14,055 nt of DNA from Thermoplasmata archaeon M9B2D (GTDB lineage: Archaea; Thermoplasmatota; E2; DHVEG-1). The position numbers were made by a program, and so were the translations under genes. Location of the stretch: the NCBI GenBank assembly GCA_002900555.1, contig MUGD01000049.1, positions 1 through 14,055 of the forward strand. The letters run 5' to 3'. How positions within the stretch are numbered: the stretch's first letter is position 1; each line of letters opens with the position of its first letter. This document shows positions 1-6,707 of this stretch, one piece after another. Under the pieces are notes generated by a model. That model had not been told where the DNA came from. It searched no databases and worked only from the letters and a program-made list of their open reading frames with translations.

Positions 1-1722
1 GAGTTAAAGATATATGAAGCACTGTACAAGGGGGTTGCCTCGAGAATAAGCATGTTAAAAGCGAATCGGGTATCTCCTGAAGCTTTTGTATCGGCTGGTG
101 ACAGCTTTGGTTTTGATGAAAAGCTAGCACGTGTTTATATGAGATATCAGTATGAACTCAAGCGATCGAATGCTCTTGATTTTGATGATATTGTCATGTT
201 GACTAATGACTTGTTTGATCAATTTCCTCGTGTGCTTTCAAAGTATCGTGATTCTTTCAAGTACCTGCTAATTGATGAATTCCAGGACACTAATCCTGCT
301 CAATATGCATTAATGAAAAATATGGTCGGAAAGAAAGGTTATTTTTGCGCTGCCGCTGATGATGATCAGAGCATATTTAAGTTCAAAGGTTCTGATGCGA
401 GAAATATTTCAAGACTTGAAATGGATTTCCCGAAAATGAAGGTTCTATCGCTTGAGCAGAATTTCAGAAATACAGAAAACATCCTGAGCGCGTCATTGTC
501 GATAATCGCTAAGAGCATCTCAAGGAAAGAAAAGAAGATGTGGACAGACCGTGGCAAAGGGGAGAAAGTATGCCACTACTGGTTCGACACGGACGTGGAG
601 GAAGCGAAGTATATAGCTAAAGTAATAAAAGAGATGTATCTGAAGGGAAGGGCGTCATATAGCGACATAGGGATATTCTTCAGGGTTAATATTCAAGCTC
701 GTTTTCTTGAGGAAGCATTAAAATCGGAAAGGATTCCTTATAAAATAGTGGGGGGCTCCTGCTTTTATCTGAAGAAGGAAATCAAGGATACACTTGCGTA
801 TATGAGGTTATGTGTAAATCCTCATGACAATGTGTCATTGCGAAAAGTAATTAATTATCCGTCAAGAGGGATTGGTGCCGCAACGCTTAATAAAATTGAA
901 TCGGAAGCCAAGAAAAACGACAAGAGCCTTTTTGTAGCCATTAAGGACATATGTAAATCAAAGAGCATCTCTGCGGCTGTTAAGGAAAAGTTATCAGGAT
1001 TTGTCAACCTAATTGAAAGTATAGAAAGGGCAAAATATTCTTCTGCGGGTCAAATGTTGAAGCGAATTATTGATGAAGCTGGATACATAAACAGTTTGGA
1101 TGATGAAAAAGTAAAGAATATTTACGAGCTTGTCTCTTCCGCTGAACACACTAGCATAGCCGAGTTCCTTGACGAGATATCCTTAAAAACGGTTTGGGAT
1201 GATGCGAATACATCAAATGAAGTGTCTCTGATGACATTACATCATACAAAGGGTGCCGAATTCCCGATTGTATTTATAATGGGTATTGAAGAAGGGATTG
1301 TTCCATATTTTAAAGCAAATAAAAGCGAAGACGAAATGCATGATGAAAGAAGACTATTTTATGTTGGTCTGACAAGGTCAAAGGATTTGCTTTATCTTAC
1401 AGGATCGGCAAAGAGAAGGCTATATTCAAAGATACAATCGCAAGAGCGGTCAAGATTTATAAAAGAAATACCTGCTGAATGTTGCAAAACATCTGAAAAA
1501 TCAAGGGAAAATGTAGTAAAAGGGCCTATCATGACAAAGGTGAAGAAGATATCGCTAAATTCTAAATATAAAACTGGCTGCAGGGTAAAACATCCCAAAT
1601 GGGGTGTTGGAGTGGTAAGAGATTGCTACGGTGAGGGAGAAGACCTGAAAGTAATGGTAAATTTCCCCAATGTAGGTATAAAGCGCCTTGCGTTAAAATT
1701 TGCACAGCTCGAAAGAGTTTGA
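1..1722 (+). CDS. UvrD/PcrA-type superfamily 1 DNA helicase, 5'-truncated by the window edge
   Basis: This is an ATP-dependent 3'-5' DNA helicase of the UvrD/Rep/PcrA family, acting in repair and replication restart. The reading frame is open from base 1, so the gene starts upstream; the N-terminal Walker A part of domain 1A is outside the window. Visible motifs in order are the LDFDDIVMLT segment, the Walker B motif LLIDEFQDTN near base 270, motif III ADDDQSIFKFKGSD near base 355, QNFRNTENIL (motif IV region), the MTLHHTKGAEF motif near base 1230, and motif VI DERRLFYVGLTRSKD near base 1345. The end carries the small Tudor-like C-terminal domain typical of PcrA/UvrD (KTGCRVKHPKWGVGVV). The motif III segment is slightly divergent (KFKGSD instead of the usual WRGA). 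gatC starts 6 bases after the stop, suggesting co-transcription. It could be called uvrD, pcrA or rep; the N-terminus would help decide. Confidence 0.93.
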   Translation, partial: ELKIYEALYKGVASRISMLKANRVSPEAFVSAGDSFGFDEKLARVYMRYQYELKRSNALDFDDIVMLTNDLFDQFPRVLSKYRDSFKYLLIDEFQDTNPAQYALMKNMVGKKGYFCAAADDDQSIFKFKGSDARNISRLEMDFPKMKVLSLEQNFRNTENILSASLSIIAKSISRKEKKMWTDRGKGEKVCHYWFDTDVEEAKYIAKVIKEMYLKGRASYSDIGIFFRVNIQARFLEEALKSERIPYKIVGGSCFYLKKEIKDTLAYMRLCVNPHDNVSLRKVINYPSRGIGAATLNKIESEAKKNDKSLFVAIKDICKSKSISAAVKEKLSGFVNLIESIERAKYSSAGQMLKRIIDEAGYINSLDDEKVKNIYELVSSAEHTSIAEFLDEISLKTVWDDANTSNEVSLMTLHHTKGAEFPIVFIMGIEEGIVPYFKANKSEDEMHDERRLFYVGLTRSKDLLYLTGSAKRRLYSKIQSQERSRFIKEIPAECCKTSEKSRENVVKGPIMTKVKKISLNSKYKTGCRVKHPKWGVGVVRDCYGEGEDLKVMVNFPNVGIKRLALKFAQLERV

Positions 1723-1728
1723 TAGACT

Positions 1729-2016
1729 ATGTCTATAACTGAATCAGAGGTTGCTAAAATAGCCGAGCTTTCAAGAGTCGAGCTTAATGATAAAGAGATC
1801 CAGAATTTTCAGGATCAACTGAGCAGTATCATAGAATACGTTGATAAATTGAATCAGTTAGAAACCAGCCATATTGCTCCCACATCACATATTCTGGATA
1901 TTACAAACGTCTTACGAGATGATGTAATGAAGGAATCTCTGGAATGTGGAAGGGCCCTTCAGAATGCTCCTGATCGTACACAACAGTTCTACCGTGTCCA
2001 AAGCATAATTGCCTAG
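1729..2016 (+). CDS. gatC: Asp-tRNA(Asn)/Glu-tRNA(Gln) amidotransferase subunit C
   Basis: GatC is the small structural subunit of the GatCAB complex, which converts Glu-tRNA(Gln) and Asp-tRNA(Asn) to Gln- and Asn-tRNA. The 95-residue product has the family's usual length and pattern: an N-terminal helix with EVAKIAELSRVEL, a central helix FQDQLSSIIEYVDKLNQL, then the conserved PTSHIL segment near residue 52, LRDD near residue 62, and a C-terminal NAPDRTQQFYRVQSII. It starts 6 bases after the helicase stop with only a weak purine-rich ribosome binding site, so translation is probably coupled. In many genomes gatA follows gatC; here panD follows instead, so gatA and gatB must lie elsewhere if the complex is present. 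Confidence 0.95.
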   Translation: MSITESEVAKIAELSRVELNDKEIQNFQDQLSSIIEYVDKLNQLETSHIAPTSHILDITNVLRDDVMKESLECGRALQNAPDRTQQFYRVQSIIA

Positions 2017-2028
2017 AGGATAGTTCCC

Positions 2029-2385
2029 ATGATGAGATGTATGTTGAAATCAAAGATACATATGGGTACTGTAACCCAATCTGAGCTTGAGTACGAGGGG
2101 AGCATAACGATAGATGAAGAACTCATTGAGAGAGCGAATATTTTAGAATACGAGCAAGTAATGATTAGCAATATGAACAACGGTGAGAGATTTGAGACAT
2201 ATGTAATAAAGGGACAAAGAGGATCTGGTGAAATATGTTTAAACGGACCTACAGCAAGAAAAGGGGTTGTAGGCGATAAAATAATTATTTTCTCATATAG
2301 TTACTTAAATGAGGAGGAAATAGGCATGTACAAGCCAATATTATTGTATTTAAATAAAAAAAATGAGATACAAAGAATTTTATAA
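2029..2385 (+). CDS. panD: Aspartate 1-decarboxylase (pyruvoyl enzyme)
   Basis: PanD decarboxylates L-aspartate to beta-alanine, the precursor of pantothenate and coenzyme A. The 118-residue product has the family pattern MLKSKIH...VTQSELEYEGSITID near the N-terminus. The self-cleavage site is Gly24-Ser25 within YEGS; Ser25 would become the pyruvoyl cofactor. Later conserved blocks are ERFETYVIKGQRGSGEICLNG and GDKIIIFSY. Length fits the family (about 115-130). Two ATGs stand in a row (2029 and 2032); the first is kept because AGAGGA at 2015-2020 lies 8 bases upstream, but the second is equally plausible. It follows gatC by 12 bases and ends the first operon; panB and panC are not nearby. Confidence 0.95.
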   Translation: MMRCMLKSKIHMGTVTQSELEYEGSITIDEELIERANILEYEQVMISNMNNGERFETYVIKGQRGSGEICLNGPTARKGVVGDKIIIFSYSYLNEEEIGMYKPILLYLNKKNEIQRIL

Positions 2386-2390
2386 AATAG

Positions 2391-2419
2391 TTGACTTTTT
2401 TTTGGAATTAGATTAGAAT
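2391..2419 (+). promoter_or_regulatory. Candidate promoter P1 of the redox defence operon
   Basis: A -35 box TTGACT (2391-2396), a 17-base spacer and a -10 box TAGAAT (2414-2419) each match the sigma70 consensus at 5 of 6 positions. It begins 6 bases after the panD stop and would start transcription near 2426, giving a leader of about 127 bases before the flavodiiron gene. Assigned by eye from consensus only. Confidence 0.6.
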
Positions 2420-2450
2420 GATTATTAACAAATAAAAATTACAACATAAA

Positions 2451-2477
2451 TTGCCTTAAGTTATTGGATTTAGGCAA
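2451..2477 (+). repeat. Inverted repeat in the leader of the redox operon
   Basis: The arms TTGCCT (2451-2456) and AGGCAA (2472-2477) are perfectly complementary, and two further A-T pairs continue inward after one mismatch. The repeat lies downstream of P1 and ends 3 bases before the -35 box of P2, centred about 51 bases upstream of the P2 start. It could be an operator for a dimeric regulator or a leader hairpin; the regulator cannot be identified from sequence. Confidence 0.4.
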
Positions 2478-2479
2478 CA

Positions 2480-2508
2480 TTGAAGGCTTCCCTAATCTAT
2501 GCTACTAT
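2480..2508 (+). promoter_or_regulatory. Candidate promoter P2 of the redox defence operon
   Basis: A -35 box TTGAAG (2480-2485) is followed by a 17-base spacer and a -10 box TACTAT (2503-2508). TG at 2500-2501 stands one base before the -10 box, giving an extended -10 element (TGCTACTAT). Transcription would start near 2515, immediately before the 13-bp tandem repeat. It may be an alternative to P1 or work together with it. Confidence 0.5.
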
Positions 2509-2516
2509 TTGAAATT

Positions 2517-2542
2517 ATAGAACAATTTAATAGAACAATTTA
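2517..2542 (+). repeat. Perfect 13-bp tandem direct repeat before the flavodiiron gene
   Basis: ATAGAACAATTTA occurs at 2517-2529 and again at 2530-2542 with no gap and no mismatch. The second copy abuts the GGAGG ribosome binding site (2543-2547), 5 bases from the ATG at 2553. Placed just after the predicted P2 start, it could bind a regulator as direct repeats or influence translation initiation; it could also be a simple slippage duplication. Confidence 0.9.
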
Positions 2543-2552
2543 GGAGGATTAA

Positions 2553-3770
2553 ATGAATTCGGTTGAGATCAAACCAGGTATTTATTGGGTTGGAGTAATT
2601 GACTGGGCTGTAAGGGATTTTCATGGTTACATAACTCCTCACGGTTCTACATACAATAATTATCTCATTATTGATGATGAGATCACATTGGTTGACACCG
2701 TAAAGCATGATTTTTCAGAAGTTGCTCTTGCGAATATCAAAAATATCGTGCAAATCGAGAAAATAAAAAATATCGTTATAAATCATATAGAAAATGATCA
2801 TATGAGCGCACTTGACCGTGTTATGGAACTTGTTCCTGATGCAACTATATACATTACTGAACGCGGTAAGAAAGGACTAGAGAGGTTTTTTGATGCCTCT
2901 AAATGGAACATAAAGACCGTAAAAACAGGAGATGAGTTAAAGATCGGAAACTACACTTTACAATTTCTTGAGACCCCAATGTTGCATTGGCCGGATTCAA
3001 TGATGACATACGTAAAAGAAGCAAAGCTGCTTATATCACAGGATGCCTTTGGTCAACATCTTGGAACATCCGCCAGATTTGATGATGATTTTGTTGAGTG
3101 TGCTTCTTATGCGGAGCTTGAGGATGCAGTGATCGATTACTACGCTAATATTCTTATGCCTTTTGGCACCCTCATCAAATCAAAGATAACGCAATTGCAA
3201 AAGCTTGGCCTTGAAATTGATATGATTGCGCCGGACCATGGAGTTATTTGGAGGAAAGATCCCGGAAGGGTTCTTGAGATGTATATGAATATGGCGCAAG
3301 GGAAAGCAAAGGAACGCATTACCATTGTTTACGATACTATGTGGCACAGTACTGAAATGATGACTATTCCTCTCATGCAGGGAGTTATGGATGAAGGTAT
3401 TGAATGTAAAGTCGTTAAGCTGAGAGCGACTCCAATGAGCGTTGCTATAAAGGAATTCTGGAAATCCAGAGCGTGCCTTGTTGGTTCCCCCACTCTCAAT
3501 AATGAAGTGTTCCCGTCAGTTGCAGAATTTATAACTCATTTAAGAGGATTAAGGCCAAAAGATCGCATAGTTGGAGCTTTTGGAAGCTATGGTTGGGGTG
3601 GTGGCGCAGTAAAGTGGCTGTATAACGAATTTAAAAATATGAAGCTGGAGGTAGTTGAGCCAGGAGTACAGGTCGAATATAGACCATCGGTGGATGACCA
3701 GAACCGCTGCTATGAGTTTGGTCGTGAATTCGCTCGGAGCATGAGGGAATTTCATAAAAAATATCAATAA
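2553..3770 (+). CDS. fprA: Flavodiiron protein (FprA/ROO type A flavoprotein)
   Basis: This cytoplasmic enzyme reduces O2 to water and/or NO to N2O, taking electrons from rubredoxin. The 405 residues split into an N-terminal metallo-beta-lactamase-like domain (about 1-250) and a C-terminal flavodoxin domain (about 255-400). All expected diiron ligands are visible: His78, Glu80, Asp82 and His83 in HIENDH, His145 in LHWPD, Asp164 in SQDAFG, and His229 in PDHG. The FMN-binding part shows YDTMWHSTEMM near 260, GSPTLNNEVFPS near 311 and GAFGSYGWGGGA near 341. There is no fused rubredoxin or flavin reductase domain, so it is the simple class A type. The start is fixed by a strong AGGAGG site. Rubredoxin is encoded 12 bases downstream, as expected for its electron donor. 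Whether O2 or NO is the main substrate cannot be told from sequence. Confidence 0.95.
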   Translation: MNSVEIKPGIYWVGVIDWAVRDFHGYITPHGSTYNNYLIIDDEITLVDTVKHDFSEVALANIKNIVQIEKIKNIVINHIENDHMSALDRVMELVPDATIYITERGKKGLERFFDASKWNIKTVKTGDELKIGNYTLQFLETPMLHWPDSMMTYVKEAKLLISQDAFGQHLGTSARFDDDFVECASYAELEDAVIDYYANILMPFGTLIKSKITQLQKLGLEIDMIAPDHGVIWRKDPGRVLEMYMNMAQGKAKERITIVYDTMWHSTEMMTIPLMQGVMDEGIECKVVKLRATPMSVAIKEFWKSRACLVGSPTLNNEVFPSVAEFITHLRGLRPKDRIVGAFGSYGWGGGAVKWLYNEFKNMKLEVVEPGVQVEYRPSVDDQNRCYEFGREFARSMREFHKKYQ

Positions 3771-3782
3771 GGAGGCTTTTTT

Positions 3783-3914
3783 ATGCAGTATAAGTGTACC
3801 GTATGTGGATACATCTATGATGAAGATGTCGAAGGAACACCTTTTAATGATCTACCGGATGACTGGGCATGCCCTGTTTGTAACGCCCCCAAAGATGCGT
3901 TTGAGCCGGTGTAA
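3783..3914 (+). CDS. Rubredoxin, short type (43 residues)
   Basis: Rubredoxin is a small one-electron carrier with a single Fe(Cys)4 centre, and here most likely the direct donor to the upstream flavodiiron protein. The reading frame translates to 43 residues with CTVCGYIYD (Cys5, Cys8) and [15 protein letters not shown] (Cys30, Cys33). The usual length is 52-54 residues; the loop between the two cysteine pairs is shortened, as in the short Desulfovibrio desulfuricans rubredoxin (recalled as about 45 residues). AAGGAGG at 3769-3775 stands 7 bases before the ATG and overlaps the end of the upstream gene. Confidence 0.95.
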   Translation: MQYKCTVCGYIYDEDVEGTPFNDLPDDWACPVCNAPKDAFEPV

Positions 3915-3945
3915 TTGTGGAATGAGGTCAATTTTATAGGAGGAT

Positions 3946-4071
3946 ATGGTGCCAGTAAAGAAAGAGGGAGAAAAGTACCGTTGTAATATTTGTGGTAATG
4001 AAGTTGTTGTGACAAAGGCCGGAGGGGGACAGCTTGTGTGCTGCGGAAAACCGATGGAAATGATCGATTAA
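3946..4071 (+). CDS. Desulforedoxin, stand-alone
   Basis: This small iron protein has an Fe(Cys)4 centre of the desulforedoxin type. The 41-residue product contains YRCNICGNEV (Cys13, Cys16) and GGGQLVCCGKPM (Cys32, Cys33), the adjacent Cys-Cys pair being diagnostic. The domain is the same as the N-terminal part of desulfoferrodoxin (superoxide reductase), but the frame stops right after it and only 18 bases separate it from rubrerythrin, so no superoxide reductase domain remains. It resembles D. gigas desulforedoxin and may act as an extra electron carrier in the operon. AGGAGG (3938-3943) is only 2 bases before this ATG; a GTG one codon later (3949) has better spacing and may be the true start. 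Confidence 0.92.
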   Translation: MVPVKKEGEKYRCNICGNEVVVTKAGGGQLVCCGKPMEMID

Positions 4072-4089
4072 ATTATTGAAGGAGGAGTT

Positions 4090-4584
4090 ATGACTAAAAG
4101 CTCGCAGAATCTTAATGAGGCTTTTGCTGGAGAGTCACAGGCCAACAGGAAATATCTAGCTTTCGCAAAAAAGGCTGACAGTGAAGGATTTGCACAGGTT
4201 GCTAAGCTCTTTCGTGCTGCAGCTGAAGCCGAAACAGTTCACGCGCACAACCACCTTCGGGAATTGAGTGGGATAAAGGGAACAAAGGAGAATCTTGAGA
4301 CTGCTATTGGAGGCGAGACTCATGAATTTCAGAACATGTATCCTAAAATGATCAAAGAGGCGGAAGAAGAAGGTAATGAATCGGCAAAGATGAGTTTTAA
4401 TTATGCCAATGAAGTTGAAAAGATTCATGCGGCGCTATTCGAAAAGGCACACAAATATTTTACCGATCTTGAGAAGGTGGACTACTATGTGTGCGGGGTA
4501 TGCGGTAATACAGTAGAAAACGAAGCACCGGACGTTTGCCCAATATGCGGTGCTAAGAAAGAGATGTTTAAAAGAATAGACTGA
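4090..4584 (+). CDS. rbr: Rubrerythrin
   Basis: Rubrerythrin is a cytoplasmic NAD(P)H-linked peroxidase of anaerobes that reduces H2O2 to water, fed by rubredoxin-type carriers. The 164-residue product has a four-helix diiron domain (about 1-130) followed by a rubredoxin-like domain. Candidate diiron ligands are Glu15 (AGES), Glu48 and His51 (EAETVH), Glu76 and Glu79 (GETHEF), and Glu110 and His113 (EVEKIH). The C-terminal domain shows YVCGVCGN and DVCPICGAKK (Cys135, Cys138, Cys150, Cys153). A GGAGGAG site lies just before the ATG. It is the last gene of the operon and is followed after 4 bases by an intrinsic terminator. Confidence 0.95.
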   Translation: MTKSSQNLNEAFAGESQANRKYLAFAKKADSEGFAQVAKLFRAAAEAETVHAHNHLRELSGIKGTKENLETAIGGETHEFQNMYPKMIKEAEEEGNESAKMSFNYANEVEKIHAALFEKAHKYFTDLEKVDYYVCGVCGNTVENEAPDVCPICGAKKEMFKRID

Positions 4585-4588
4585 ATAA

Positions 4589-4617
4589 GGAGGAGGCTTC
4601 GCTCCTCCATTTTTTTT
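4589..4617 (+). terminator. Rho-independent terminator of the redox defence operon
   Basis: A perfect 7-bp stem GGAGGAG/CTCCTCC (4589-4595 and 4602-4608) with a 6-base GCTTCG loop is followed by A and then eight T (4610-4617). It begins 4 bases after the rubrerythrin stop, so it closes the operon cleanly. Confidence 0.93.
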
Positions 4618-4661
4618 GTTACTATTAGGTACTAGTTGAACGCATATATAGAGAGGAAAGA

Positions 4662-5231
4662 ATGAATGTTGTGGCGTTTCTGGGGAGTCCGAGAAAAGAA
4701 GGGAATTCGGAGATTCTTCTCAATGAGTGTTTAAAGGCGGTCAAAGAGAAAGGCCATTTTGTCCGGGTTTTTCGACCAAGCGAGATGAACTTATCACCTT
4801 GCCTGAACTGCGGGGGATGCGATGAAAGCGGAATATGTGTTGTCCAGGACGATATGGGAGAAGTTTACGAATCGATAAGAAAATCCCACCGGTTTATCCT
4901 TTCATCACCAATATTCTTCTTTGGCCTGACCGCCCAGATAAAAGCATTAATAGACAGATGTCAGTCTTTCTGGTGCGAAAAGTATCTGCTGAAAAAACCT
5001 ATTCCCGAAGGACAGTATGGAAGAAAGGGTTTGCTTCTCCTTGTAGGAGGCATGAAGAAAGAGATCGGATATAAGTGTGGAGATGCAACAGCCACTGCTT
5101 TTTTTAGAACGATTAATGTAAATACCCATGAAACGCTTAGGTTCGAGAATATTGATTCCAAGGGCGAAATATTAAAACATCCCACCGCTCTTAGTGACGT
5201 TTATAAGGCCGGCATGAAACTTATATCTTGA
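4662..5231 (+). CDS. Iron-sulfur flavoprotein / NADPH-dependent FMN reductase family
   Basis: This 189-residue flavodoxin-fold protein belongs to the FMN_red family, probably the iron-sulfur flavoprotein (Isf) subgroup. FMN phosphate binding is suggested by GSPRKEGNSEILL (residues 8-20) and SSPIFFFGLTAQIKALIDR (about 85-103). The compact cysteine motif Cys47-x2-Cys50-x2-Cys53-x5-Cys59 (PCLNCGGCDESGIC) is complete and would hold a 4Fe-4S cluster; ordinary FMN reductases lack some of these. Isf proteins of methanogens have been linked to reduction of O2 and H2O2, which would fit the neighbouring operon, but the function here is inferred. The start has AGAGGAAAG just upstream. No good promoter was found between the terminator at 4617 and this gene. 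Confidence 0.82.
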   Translation: MNVVAFLGSPRKEGNSEILLNECLKAVKEKGHFVRVFRPSEMNLSPCLNCGGCDESGICVVQDDMGEVYESIRKSHRFILSSPIFFFGLTAQIKALIDRCQSFWCEKYLLKKPIPEGQYGRKGLLLLVGGMKKEIGYKCGDATATAFFRTINVNTHETLRFENIDSKGEILKHPTALSDVYKAGMKLIS

Positions 5232-5296
5232 TATATGGTATTTGCTCGAAAAAAGTTGTATATTCATTTACTCCTGATTCTTGGGTATATTGGAAG

Positions 5297-6013
5297 ATGT
5301 TAAGTTCACTATCTGAATCTGTTGTCTTGAAAAAAAACCTTTTTACCTCTAAATGCCTTCTTTCATGCTCAGCGAAAATCGTTTTTGTCATCCTTTTACC
5401 TTTCTTGTTAATAACGTCCCAAGAGCTGTTTGCTGCGGATAAGATAGTTATTGATGACTTTGAAGCTGGACTTTCCTCCCATTGGAGCGTGAAGGAATTC
5501 AGGGGCACGACTGTATACTCGATTCATGAAGAAAATGGGAACAAGTCGCTGAAAGCGTACAGTCATGCTTCGGCCTCAGCACTCATCTATAAGATATCGT
5601 TTGATTTGAAGGAGTTCCCGTTCCTTACATGGAAATGGAAAGTGATGAATATTATATCAACAGGCGATGCAACCAAAAAGGCCGGGGATGATTATGCGGC
5701 AAGGATATATGTCATATTTCCTTACTGGATACCTGCTTTCACTAAAAGTATAAACTATATCTGGGCTAATAAATTAAAAAAAGGTGTGACAATTCCCAAT
5801 CCTTTTTATTCAAGAGTTGTAATGATCGCTGTTGAAAGTGGCACGGAAATGACCGGTGAATGGATCAGTGAAGAGCGAAACGTTCTGGAAGATTATAAGT
5901 CTGTATTTGGAGAGGAGCCTGCAAACCCGGAAGCGATCGCAATCATGACAGATACAGATAATACGGGAGAAGCAGCGGTTGCCTACTATGACGATATAGT
6001 TTTGAGGAGATGA
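5297..6013 (+). CDS. Exported DUF3047-family protein
   Basis: The product matches DUF3047, a family of unknown function. Visible family-like blocks are IDDFEAGLSSHW (about residues 52-63), FPFLTWKWKV (108-117), KKAGDDYAARIYVIFP (127-142), NPFYSRVVMIAVESG (168-182), W189, and EAIAIMTDTDNTGEAAVAYYDDI (212-234). The N-terminus has a lysine-containing region, a hydrophobic stretch KIVFVILLPFLLI and a likely signal peptidase I site after LFA (about residue 46), with no lipobox; periplasmic export is inferred. ATG 5297 is chosen, giving 238 residues; the frame is also open from a TTG at 5228 that overlaps the upstream stop, but the extra 23 residues would give an unusual signal peptide. The stop is one base before the next ATG. 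Confidence 0.8.
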   Translation: MLSSLSESVVLKKNLFTSKCLLSCSAKIVFVILLPFLLITSQELFAADKIVIDDFEAGLSSHWSVKEFRGTTVYSIHEENGNKSLKAYSHASASALIYKISFDLKEFPFLTWKWKVMNIISTGDATKKAGDDYAARIYVIFPYWIPAFTKSINYIWANKLKKGVTIPNPFYSRVVMIAVESGTEMTGEWISEERNVLEDYKSVFGEEPANPEAIAIMTDTDNTGEAAVAYYDDIVLRR

Positions 6014-6014
6014 A

Positions 6015-6707
6015 ATGAACAACCAAAAGATGATATCAGTAATAATTCCTGTTCTTAATGAAGAGATACATTTGGCCAAAACTTTGTCCAGCCTTACAAT
6101 TGGTAGAAATGAAGAACTGATCGTTGTAGATGGAGGAAGTTCTGACAGGACTTGTGAAATTGCGAGGCAATTCACCTCACAGGTATTCCGAACAGGATGT
6201 GGTCGAGGAAGACAGATGAACTACGGTGCCAGCAAATCAAATGGCGGATTTCTTCTATTTCTTCATGCTGACTGTATTCCGCCTGCAGATTCTTTCCGTC
6301 TCATTAGGGATACTCTATCCCGAAACGGTGTTTCTGCAGGAGCATTTGATATCGTCATTGATCATCCATCAATTTGTTTTCGACTAATTGAAAAAGGTGC
6401 TAATCTCAGGTCAAGGATTACATCCACTCCTTATGGTGACCAAGCCCTTTTCGTTACAAGAGATCTATTTGAGGAAATCGGCGGTTTTAATGATATTCCA
6501 CTCATGGAGGATATTTCTATAGCTGGCAAACTAAAAAAATCAGGCAAGATCCATTTTCTCGAAGAACCAGTACTCACTTCGCCGCGAAGATGGCTTGAGG
6601 AAGGGCTATTATATACGACCTTAAGAGACTGGTCTCTGGCTATTTCGTTTTCAGTATTCGGCGTCTCCCCCCGGAAACTAATTAATTATTATCGTGATGT
6701 ACGCTGA
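6015..6707 (+). CDS. Family 2 glycosyltransferase, TIGR04283-like
   Basis: This 230-residue GT-A fold glycosyltransferase resembles the TIGR04283 family (named arsenosugar biosynthesis or rSAM/selenodomain-associated transferase 2). Visible motifs are SVIIPVLNEE (8-17), the nucleotide-binding VVDGGSSD (37-44), GRGRQMNYGA (63-72), the metal-binding region FLHADC with Asp86, STPYGDQ (137-143) and PLMEDI with Glu165/Asp166. There is no transmembrane segment. GAGGAGA at 6004-6010 gives a good ribosome binding site, inside the end of the DUF3047 gene. It overlaps the following TIGR04282-like gene by one base (TGATG), the usual pairing for these two families. The sugar donor and acceptor are unknown, and no arsenic methylation gene is in the window. 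Confidence 0.88.
   Translation: MNNQKMISVIIPVLNEEIHLAKTLSSLTIGRNEELIVVDGGSSDRTCEIARQFTSQVFRTGCGRGRQMNYGASKSNGGFLLFLHADCIPPADSFRLIRDTLSRNGVSAGAFDIVIDHPSICFRLIEKGANLRSRITSTPYGDQALFVTRDLFEEIGGFNDIPLMEDISIAGKLKKSGKIHFLEEPVLTSPRRWLEEGLLYTTLRDWSLAISFSVFGVSPRKLINYYRDVR

Noticed and set aside
4616..4650. Possible promoter before the iron-sulfur flavoprotein (TTGTTA ... TATATA)
   Set aside because: Spacing is 23 bases, outside the workable range, and no better pair was found.
5228..5296. Extended TTG start for the DUF3047 gene overlapping the flavoprotein stop
   Set aside because: It adds 23 non-signal-like residues before the hydrophobic segment; ATG 5297 gives a more normal exported protein.
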